Translations under genes and position numbers: made by a program
Notes under the pieces: model-generated
What the model was told of the DNA's origin: nothing
The model's database searches: none
The model's input: only the letters and a program-made list of their open reading frames with translations
Source: an uncultured Eubacteriales bacterium
Lineage (GTDB): Bacteria; Bacillota; Clostridia; Christensenellales; UBA1242
DNA length: 6,291 nt
Direction of reading: 5' to 3'
Assembly (NCBI GenBank): GCA_900557655.1
Contig: USTX01000040.1
Location: 1 to 6,291 of the forward strand
Shown here: positions 1 through 4,430 of the stretch, one piece after another
Layout: the number at the start of each line of letters is the position of its first letter
Position numbering within the stretch: the first letter of the stretch is position 1

Positions 1-1
1 G

Positions 2-193
2 GGGGGGGAAAAGTGGCCGATGGAGTCACTAGCCAATATTTTTATTATCGAGGTTGGGGCAAAGCACGCACCAACCGAAGAGGGCTGCGAGGCGCAATGG
101 TGCGAATGTAGTGATGCTGAAAACATTTTGCAACTTCCGTATCAAAAGAAAGCTCTTGAAATCTATTTGGAAAAACAAAGTCAAAAAGAATAA
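2..193 (+). CDS. C-terminal fragment of a possible Nudix hydrolase (5' end cut by window edge)
   Basis: This frame is open from the left edge and ends at the TAA at 191-193, so only the last 63 or so residues are present. The visible part has a short hydrophobic strand (ANIFIIEV), then a segment containing EGCEAQWCECSDAENILQL and a charged helix ending LEKQSQKE. A strand followed by an E-x-x-E/A-x-W segment, an Asp/Glu-Ala turn and a final Leu-rich helix is the usual C-terminal end of MutT/Nudix proteins, after the Nudix box. The Nudix box itself (GX5EX7REUXEEXGU) would lie outside the window, so the assignment is by resemblance only. The ATG at 20 has no convincing ribosome binding site and is probably internal. 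The first eight bases are a G homopolymer at the contig edge and may be unreliable. An unrelated small protein cannot be excluded. Confidence 0.4.
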   Translation, partial: GGEKWPMESLANIFIIEVGAKHAPTEEGCEAQWCECSDAENILQLPYQKKALEIYLEKQSQKE

Positions 194-287
194 CTATGCT
201 TTATTGATTTTGTATAAAAAGGCGATTTTTATTGAAATTAAATGGTTTTTGTTATCAAAACTGGCAAAGAAAATGCAAAATTGACTC

Positions 288-315
288 TTGACAAGTTTAA
301 AAATTGCGATAAAAT
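288..315 (+). promoter_or_regulatory. Probable sigma-A promoter for the 96-residue gene
   Basis: A perfect -35 TTGACA (288-293) is followed after 16 nt by TAAAAT (310-315). A second possible -10, TATAAT at 326-331, has only a weak TTGCGA 16 nt upstream. Either would give a leader of a few tens of bases before the Shine-Dalgarno site at 351-357. It lies downstream of the stop of the left-edge gene, so the small gene probably has its own transcript. Confidence 0.6.
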
Positions 316-364
316 AATAGTTGAATATAATATTTTATTAAAAAAATTGTAAGGAGGGTTGGTT

Positions 365-655
365 ATGAAAGATTGGTTTAAAAACGAGGGGGTGGCCGCG
401 ATGTTTTATGCAGACAAACAGGAGGCGGCCGACAGGCTGTATCGACTGGTTTTAAACTATGACTTTGCGTTTACGCTTGAAGATGTCACTAGTGATGCAT
501 TTAAAATTTGCCCAGAATATTTTTCTAAGCAGCAAGTTGCAAGCCTGTCAACAGAAACGCTTGAAGCCGCACTTCAATCGGGGATGGTTTATCCTGACGA
601 AGATGGTTTTGGCGTGTATCACTCCGCGCTTGCTGACTATGACTTAACTAAATAG
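365..655 (+). CDS. Hypothetical 96-residue acidic protein
   Basis: I do not recognise a family. The start is the ATG at 365, because AAGGAGG (351-357) lies 7 nt upstream; the in-frame TTG at 359 would almost touch that site. The predicted protein is soluble, with no signal peptide or membrane segment. It is rich in Asp, Glu, Ala and aromatic residues, with a single Cys in a KICPEYF context. The N-terminal half looks helical (DKQEAADRLYRLVLNYD). Another helix follows around STETLEAALQSG, and then a Gly/Tyr/His-rich end (DEDGFGVYHSALADYDL). The excellent ribosome binding site and upstream promoter argue that it is a real gene. It stands alone, with 242 bases before the next gene and no clear terminator of its own. 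A small regulatory or adaptor protein is possible, but nothing in the sequence decides this. Confidence 0.75.
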   Translation: MKDWFKNEGVAAMFYADKQEAADRLYRLVLNYDFAFTLEDVTSDAFKICPEYFSKQQVASLSTETLEAALQSGMVYPDEDGFGVYHSALADYDLTK

Positions 656-799
656 CATGCTGAAAGTGGCGAAAATGAAAAAAGCGGACGTGGGCCAAAT
701 AAAAAAGGTTAAAAACTGCAATTTTAGCGTAAGATAATAAAAAAAGCCGCAAAAAACATAAAATATAGTAAAAAATTGCAAAAAATTTTGCGTAAGCCC

Positions 800-828
800 T
801 TGAAAAGTTTAAAAGAATGGTGTATACT
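800..828 (+). promoter_or_regulatory. Strong sigma-A promoter for the acidic membrane protein gene
   Basis: TTGAAA (800-805) and TATACT (823-828) are separated by an ideal 17 nt. The predicted start point near 835 gives a leader of about 60 nt that contains the inverted repeat at 848-864. Just upstream of the -35 is a short palindrome (GCAAAA-AA-TTTTGC, 778-791), which could be an operator or chance in A/T-rich DNA. The rest of the 656-897 gap is A-rich and shows no other gene. Confidence 0.75.
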
Positions 829-847
829 TACACTCGATTAAAGGTAG

Positions 848-864
848 CGCTTAAATGTTAAGCG
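848..864 (+). promoter_or_regulatory. Perfect 7-bp inverted repeat in the 5' leader
   Basis: CGCTTAA (848-854) and TTAAGCG (858-864) are exact reverse complements around a 3-nt centre (ATG). The repeat begins about 13 nt after the predicted transcription start and ends about 20 nt before the Shine-Dalgarno region. It could act as a DNA operator or as an mRNA stem that stabilises the transcript. No U tract follows, so it is not a terminator. Confidence 0.5.
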
Positions 865-897
865 TCGATAAAATTTTAAATTAAAAAGGGGACGATT

Positions 898-2094
898 ATG
901 AAAACACTTGCATTAGTTTTAATTATTTTAGGTATCATAGCTGTTGTTGGTTTTGCTGTTGCCTTCTTTATGGAAGTATATAAGGTTAACGAAAAACCAG
1001 AAGAAAAAGCCGAAGACAAAACCGCTGAACCTGAGGCAGAAAAAGTTGAAGAAAAGGCCGAAGAAGAGGTTAAAGAAGACGAAAATGAAGATGATTTTGA
1101 CCTTGACGCTATGCTAGCTCGCCTTGAAGCTGAGGCTAACGTTAACAAAACAGAGGAAGCCAATAATACTGAGGCTGAGCCTGCCCCAGAAAATGCTGAG
1201 GCCGAAACGCAAGAAGCCGTAACCGAAACAGCTGATAACAACGAAGAAGTTCAAAACGTTGTTGACAACTTTGAAGTTGCTGAGGTTTCTGCTGAAAACG
1301 AAAAGGAGGAGGCTAACGAAGCCGAAAACGATAAAGGCGAGGCTAACGAAGCTGAAAACGCCGAAGAAGAGGCCATCGCTGAAACCGAAGCCGCAGAAAC
1401 CGTAACTGAAACTGCTGGCGAGGCAGCTGAAACCGAGAAGGCGGAAGTTGAAACGGCGGATTCCGAGGCGGACAATAGCCAAGTTGTGATTGATGGCGAG
1501 CCAACTGACGCGCAAGTTGAGGTTGCTGATGCTGACAACACTAACGGTAAAGTGCTTGTTATCCGCGAGCACACTACTGAGGTTGTTCACCACGGTGAAG
1601 AAAAGGCCGAAGAAAAAGCCGAAGAAAAAACTGAAGAAGCGCCAGCAGAAGTCAGCCAAGAAGAGCAAGAGGGCGTTGACCTTTCTTCAAGGCTTGCAAG
1701 TGTTCGCGAATCGCTTTCAAAGGTAGAGGCTGATCTTACGCGCGCACAACGCGACATTAATAAGTATGAGCGTACTGAGCGCAGAATGGCACGTAACCAA
1801 AAGTTGCTTGACAAAAAGGCTGAAGACCTTACAAAGCTTAACCTTGTTCTTTACAGCGTAACGGATATTAAAAACATTGATGCCGATAAAAAGCAAAAGC
1901 AAGAAGAGCTTGTTGTTCATATCAACGAGCTTAAATCAAGCATTAAAGACGCACAAGATTATCTTGATACTAACCGCGAAAAGAATGATAACGCAATGCG
2001 TATGAAGACCTTCTTTGAGGGTGAAAAGGCACGTCTTGAAGCTGACGAAAAAGAAATCCTTGCACTTATGAAAAAGGATCCAGACGAAGAATAG
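898..2094 (+). CDS. Membrane-anchored protein with a long acidic linker and C-terminal coiled coil (unknown function)
   Basis: The ATG at 898 follows an AAGGGGA site (886-892). Residues about 3-25 (LALVLIILGIIAVVGFAVAFF) form one hydrophobic segment that looks like an uncleaved anchor rather than a signal peptide. Residues about 30-195 and 230-260 are an extremely Glu/Ala-rich linker, with internal repeats such as EANEAEN and EEKA, that is almost certainly disordered. Residues about 196-230 are less acidic (VVIDGEPTDAQVEV, KVLVIREHTTEVVHH). From about residue 261 to 392 the sequence becomes a mixed-charge helical region with Leu spacing typical of a coiled coil (SRLASVRESLSKVEADL onward). There is no Cys or Trp. 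The layout (anchor, charged linker, terminal interaction domain) recalls cell-division or envelope scaffolds such as ZipA or EzrA, but I see no homology to them. The gene is monocistronic, between its own promoter and terminator. Long antisense frames opposite it come only from its GAA/GAG codon bias. Confidence 0.85.
   Translation: MKTLALVLIILGIIAVVGFAVAFFMEVYKVNEKPEEKAEDKTAEPEAEKVEEKAEEEVKEDENEDDFDLDAMLARLEAEANVNKTEEANNTEAEPAPENAEAETQEAVTETADNNEEVQNVVDNFEVAEVSAENEKEEANEAENDKGEANEAENAEEEAIAETEAAETVTETAGEAAETEKAEVETADSEADNSQVVIDGEPTDAQVEVADADNTNGKVLVIREHTTEVVHHGEEKAEEKAEEKTEEAPAEVSQEEQEGVDLSSRLASVRESLSKVEADLTRAQRDINKYERTERRMARNQKLLDKKAEDLTKLNLVLYSVTDIKNIDADKKQKQEELVVHINELKSSIKDAQDYLDTNREKNDNAMRMKTFFEGEKARLEADEKEILALMKKDPDEE
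1309..1360 (+). repeat. 30-nt-period tandem duplication inside the acidic linker
   Basis: A 22-nt unit beginning GAGGCTAACGAAGC occurs at 1309-1330 and again at 1339-1360 with one mismatch. It encodes EANEAEN twice, spaced by DKG. The 30-nt period keeps the reading frame, so the linker could have grown or shrunk by in-frame slippage. Confidence 0.8.
1597..1632 (+). repeat. Three 12-nt tandem units encoding EEKA/EEKA/EEKT
   Basis: Three consecutive 12-nt units (GAAGAAAAGGCC and two close variants) code for EEKA, EEKA and EEKT just before the coiled-coil domain. The unit length is a multiple of three, so copy-number change would alter linker length without a frameshift. Confidence 0.8.
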
Positions 2095-2099
2095 TCAAT

Positions 2100-2130
2100 A
2101 AAAAATCTCCAAAGTAATGGAGATTTTTTT
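2100..2130 (+). terminator. Intrinsic terminator after the acidic membrane protein gene
   Basis: A 12-bp perfect stem (2100-2111 with 2118-2129, core TCTCCA/TGGAGA) closes a 6-nt AAGTAA loop, and its T-rich arm plus one more T gives a seven-T run ending at 2130. It starts six bases after the stop codon. The A tract on the left arm mirrors the T tract, so it could also terminate transcription from the opposite strand. Confidence 0.9.
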
Positions 2131-2249
2131 ATGCCAAATGTAATTTTAAGTTTACTTACCCTTTTAAGTCACCCAAAAGCGCAATAAGCCAGATAGGTGG
2201 CATTTTTATGTTCATTTTTATATTTATATTGTATTTTTTGCGGTTTTAT

Positions 2250-2278
2250 TTGACAAAATCATATTAATTTAATACACT
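2250..2278 (+). promoter_or_regulatory. Sigma-A promoter for pgk
   Basis: A perfect -35 TTGACA (2250-2255) and TACACT (2273-2278) are spaced by exactly 17 nt. The predicted start point near 2285 leaves a leader of about 45 nt before the pgk ATG. With the terminator at 2100-2130 upstream, this makes pgk independent of the preceding gene. The 2131-2249 stretch holds no gene that I can see. Confidence 0.75.
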
Positions 2279-2290
2279 TATTATGTATTA
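2270..2290 (+). promoter_or_regulatory. Inverted repeat overlapping the pgk -10 and start point (candidate operator)
   Basis: TAATACA (2270-2276) and TGTATTA (2284-2290) are exact reverse complements separated by 7 nt. The repeat covers the -10 hexamer and predicted start point, where a bound repressor would block transcription. A second overlapping dyad, TACACT (2273-2278) with AGTGTA (2290-2295), is also present. No regulator gene is in the window, and A/T-rich DNA makes short dyads common. Confidence 0.4.
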
Positions 2291-2328
2291 GTGTAGTGAT
2301 TTTAAGGCTACAAAAGGGTAAGAGGAAT

Positions 2329-3513
2329 ATGAATAAAAAAACTTTTAAAGACATTGATGTTGCGGGTAAGCGCGTGTTGGTGCGCGTTGACTATAACGTG
2401 CCGATGGATGAGGGTGGTAACATTGTTGATGACACGCGAATTAAGGCGACGCTGCCGACTATTAACTATTTAATTAGTCATAACGCGCGCGTGATTTTAT
2501 GTTCGCACCTTGGCAGACCAGAGGGTATGTTTAACCCAAAATTCAGTCTTGCGCCGGTAGCGAAAAAGCTTAGCGAGATGCTGGGGCAGCCTGTGTATAT
2601 GGCGGCCGATGTTATAGGGGATAGCGCCAAAGAGTTAAGCCGTAATCTTAAAGACGGCGAAGTTATGATGCTTGAGAACGTACGATTTCATAAAGAGGAA
2701 GAAGAGAATGACTCGCGCTTTGCAGCCGAACTTGCAAGTCTTGCGGACATTTATGTTAATGACGCATTCGGGACGGCGCATCGTGCACACGCGTCAACAG
2801 CGGGAGTTGCGTGCCATCTGCCAGCGGTTGCGGGCTTTTTGATGAGCAGTGAAATTGTTGCGATGAGCAAGGTTTTAAACGCGCCTAAGCTTCCGTTTGT
2901 TGTGATTTTGGGCGGGGCAAAGGTGAGCGACAAGATTGGCGTTATAACCAAACTGTTAAATAAGGCGACCTGCATACTTATCGGCGGGGCGATGGCTAAC
3001 ACGTTTATTGTTGCCAAGGGCGGCGAGGTTGGGTTCTCGCGCTATGAGAAAGACAAGGTTGAGGTAGCCAAGAAAATTCTTGAAGAGGCAGATCGTAAAA
3101 ACGTTAAAATCGTATTACCGACTGATGTTGTGGTTGCAAGCGAGTTTGCGCCTAACAGCAAAAAGAAACTTGCAAGCGCGTATCAAGTTCCAGCCGGGTT
3201 TCAAGCGCTTGATATTGGGCCAAAAACACTTAAAGCGTTTAAAGCCGAAATTAAAAAAGCTAATACGATTGTTTGGAACGGGCCTATGGGCGTGTATGAA
3301 TTTCCGCGATTTAAACGTGGCACGATGAAGGTTGCAAAATATGTTGCCAAAAGTGGCGCGGTAAGCATTGTTGGTGGCGGAGACAGCGTGTCGGCCATAA
3401 ATGAATCTGGCTATGCTGGAAAAATAAGTCACGTTTCAACGGGTGGCGGCGCAACGCTTAAATTCTTAGAGGGTGCAAACTTGCCCGGCGTTGAAATGCT
3501 TTTAGATAAATAG
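2329..3513 (+). CDS. pgk: Phosphoglycerate kinase
   Basis: This cytosolic glycolytic enzyme transfers the acyl phosphate of 1,3-bisphosphoglycerate to ADP, giving ATP and 3-phosphoglycerate. At 394 residues it is the usual bacterial length. The N-terminal substrate domain has RVDYNVP (19-25; the family usually has Phe at 22), SHLGRP (59-64), ENVRF with Arg119, and NDAFGTAHRAHAS with His151 and Arg152. The C-terminal nucleotide domain has LGGAKVSDK (194-202), the WNGPMGVYE loop (316-324), VGGGDS (348-353) and the Gly-rich STGGGA (370-375). The ATG at 2329 is chosen because MNKKTFKDIDVAGKRVLVR is the typical family N-terminus. The frame is open back to a GTG at 2296, but that GTG sits too close to the predicted transcription start. 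AAGAGGA (2320-2326) is close to the ATG, so AAAGGG (2313-2318) may be the working ribosome binding site. It has its own promoter and terminator. Confidence 0.98.
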   Translation: MNKKTFKDIDVAGKRVLVRVDYNVPMDEGGNIVDDTRIKATLPTINYLISHNARVILCSHLGRPEGMFNPKFSLAPVAKKLSEMLGQPVYMAADVIGDSAKELSRNLKDGEVMMLENVRFHKEEEENDSRFAAELASLADIYVNDAFGTAHRAHASTAGVACHLPAVAGFLMSSEIVAMSKVLNAPKLPFVVILGGAKVSDKIGVITKLLNKATCILIGGAMANTFIVAKGGEVGFSRYEKDKVEVAKKILEEADRKNVKIVLPTDVVVASEFAPNSKKKLASAYQVPAGFQALDIGPKTLKAFKAEIKKANTIVWNGPMGVYEFPRFKRGTMKVAKYVAKSGAVSIVGGGDSVSAINESGYAGKISHVSTGGGATLKFLEGANLPGVEMLLDK

Positions 3514-3520
3514 AATTATT

Positions 3521-3561
3521 GCGTCAATAAAGTTATTTAATTTGTTGACGCTTTTGTTTTT
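3521..3561 (+). terminator. Intrinsic terminator after pgk
   Basis: The stem GCGTCAATAAA (3521-3531) pairs with TTTGTTGACGC (3541-3551) over 11 bp with one T-G wobble, around a 9-nt loop, and is followed by TTTTGTTTTT (3552-3561). It begins seven bases after the pgk stop and separates pgk from tpiA. The 3562-3698 gap must then hold a promoter for tpiA, but I see no well-spaced -35/-10 pair there. Confidence 0.9.
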
Positions 3562-3698
3562 AAAGTTCGCTGCAAAATTAGGGCACCAATCTTTGATACT
3601 TTATATTAGGGCATAATTGTAAGAAAAGAAACAAAGTGCAGTGGCGGCTGTGGCTGAGTGTACGGCTTAAAAAAATAAAAAATTAAGGAGAAAACAAA

Positions 3699-4430
3699 AT
3701 GGGAAAGTTTGTTGTTGCTAACTGGAAGATGAACAAAACGATAAAAGAGGCACGTGCGTTTATTGATGAATTTAATGCAAAACTGCCAAAAAAATGCAAA
3801 AATTGGTGTATTTGTGCACCATTTACGTGCGTTTTTGCGGTTTTTGAAGGGTTAAATGGCGCGGGCGCTGTTGGCGTGCAGAATATTTACCCGCAAGAAA
3901 AAGGTGCGTTTACGGGCGAAATTTCGCCGCAAATGGCGCTTGACGCGGGCGCTACATGGGCAATAATTGGCCATAGTGAAAGACGCAATTTGATGGGTGA
4001 AACAGACGAATTTTTGGCAAAAAAAGTTAAGTTCGCGCTTGAAAGCGGCCTCAAAGTGATCTTTTGCGTTGGCGAAAAACTTGAAGAACACGGGCGGCTT
4101 AAAACTGTTTTAAAGGCCGAGCTGAAAGCGTTAAAGGGAATTGACCTATCTGGCGTGGTGATTGCGTACGAGCCGATTTGGGCGATTGGTACGGGGCGCG
4201 TTGCAAGCATAGAAGATATAAAACGCGCGCATTTGGCAATAATTGAAACGATTGAAAAACAAAATGGCGTGACGCCTGTTGTGCTTTATGGCGGCAGCGT
4301 TAAATCAAGCAACGCTGGCGAGATTATGGCGCTTGATGAGGTTGGCGGCGTGTTGGTTGGCGGCGCTAGTTTAAATGCAGACGAGTTTGTTAAGCTGATT
4401 GAAATTGGAGGCAAATATGAAAGCAAATAA
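3699..4430 (+). CDS. tpiA: Triose-phosphate isomerase
   Basis: This cytosolic TIM-barrel enzyme interconverts dihydroxyacetone phosphate and glyceraldehyde 3-phosphate. It has 243 residues, slightly under the common length of about 250. The active-site set is complete: Asn8 and Lys10 in ANWKMN, catalytic His92 in GHSERR, catalytic Glu158 in AYEPIW, the mobile phosphate-gripping loop PIWAIGTG (159-166), and phosphate-binding YGGSVK (197-202) and VLVGGASL (218-225). The loop-3 region reads GVQNIYPQEKGAFTGE, with YPQ where many bacteria have a His/Trp-containing segment. The start is fixed by AAGGAG (3685-3690), 8 nt before the ATG. Its last 14 bases overlap the start of gpmI, so the two genes are probably co-transcribed and translationally coupled. 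Confidence 0.98.
   Translation: MGKFVVANWKMNKTIKEARAFIDEFNAKLPKKCKNWCICAPFTCVFAVFEGLNGAGAVGVQNIYPQEKGAFTGEISPQMALDAGATWAIIGHSERRNLMGETDEFLAKKVKFALESGLKVIFCVGEKLEEHGRLKTVLKAELKALKGIDLSGVVIAYEPIWAIGTGRVASIEDIKRAHLAIIETIEKQNGVTPVVLYGGSVKSSNAGEIMALDEVGGVLVGGASLNADEFVKLIEIGGKYESK
4407..4430 (+). promoter_or_regulatory. gpmI ribosome binding site and start codon inside the end of tpiA
   Basis: GGAGG (4407-4411) lies 5 nt before the ATG at 4417, all within the tpiA reading frame, which stops at 4430. This site selects 4417 over the in-frame TTG at 4399. The 14-nt out-of-frame overlap is typical of coupled translation, in which ribosomes finishing tpiA help initiate gpmI. Confidence 0.8.

Noticed and set aside
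1..8. Run of eight G at the left edge as a sequencing-chemistry poly-G artefact
   Set aside because: Poly-G read ends from an outward-facing read at this end would appear as C on the + strand, so the orientation does not fit. It may still be an ordinary assembly-edge error.
214..232. AT-only hairpin ATAAAAA/TTTTTAT with a 5-nt loop after the left-edge gene
   Set aside because: The stem has no G-C pair and no following T run, so it would be a poor terminator. Such dyads are common in A/T-rich gaps.
54..284. A + strand frame of 76 residues near the left edge
   Set aside because: It overlaps the more protein-like frame ending at 193, lacks a ribosome binding site and encodes a Lys-rich, low-complexity product.
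486..495. 10-bp palindrome TCACTAGTGA inside the small gene
   Set aside because: It lies within coding sequence, is single-copy and has no supporting context. It is plausible by chance.
657..737. Short frame (about 26 residues) starting at the ATG right after the small gene
   Set aside because: It has no ribosome binding site, a Lys-rich low-complexity product and no recognisable similarity.
876..1814. Several long open frames on the - strand (up to 184 residues) opposite the acidic protein gene
   Set aside because: They arise because a GAA/GAG/GCT-rich sense strand leaves few stops in antisense. Their products are Ser/Ala- or Phe-rich low-complexity strings, with no supporting start signals.
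2131..2207. ATGCCA and TGGCAT dyad, with GCCA/TGGC followed by TTTTT, as a second terminator or structured RNA
   Set aside because: The inner stem is only 4 bp with mismatches outside, and the outer arms are 61 nt apart. A convincing terminator already precedes it.
3593..3617. TTGATA and CATAAT as a tpiA promoter
   Set aside because: The spacer is only 13 nt, too short for a normal sigma-A promoter.
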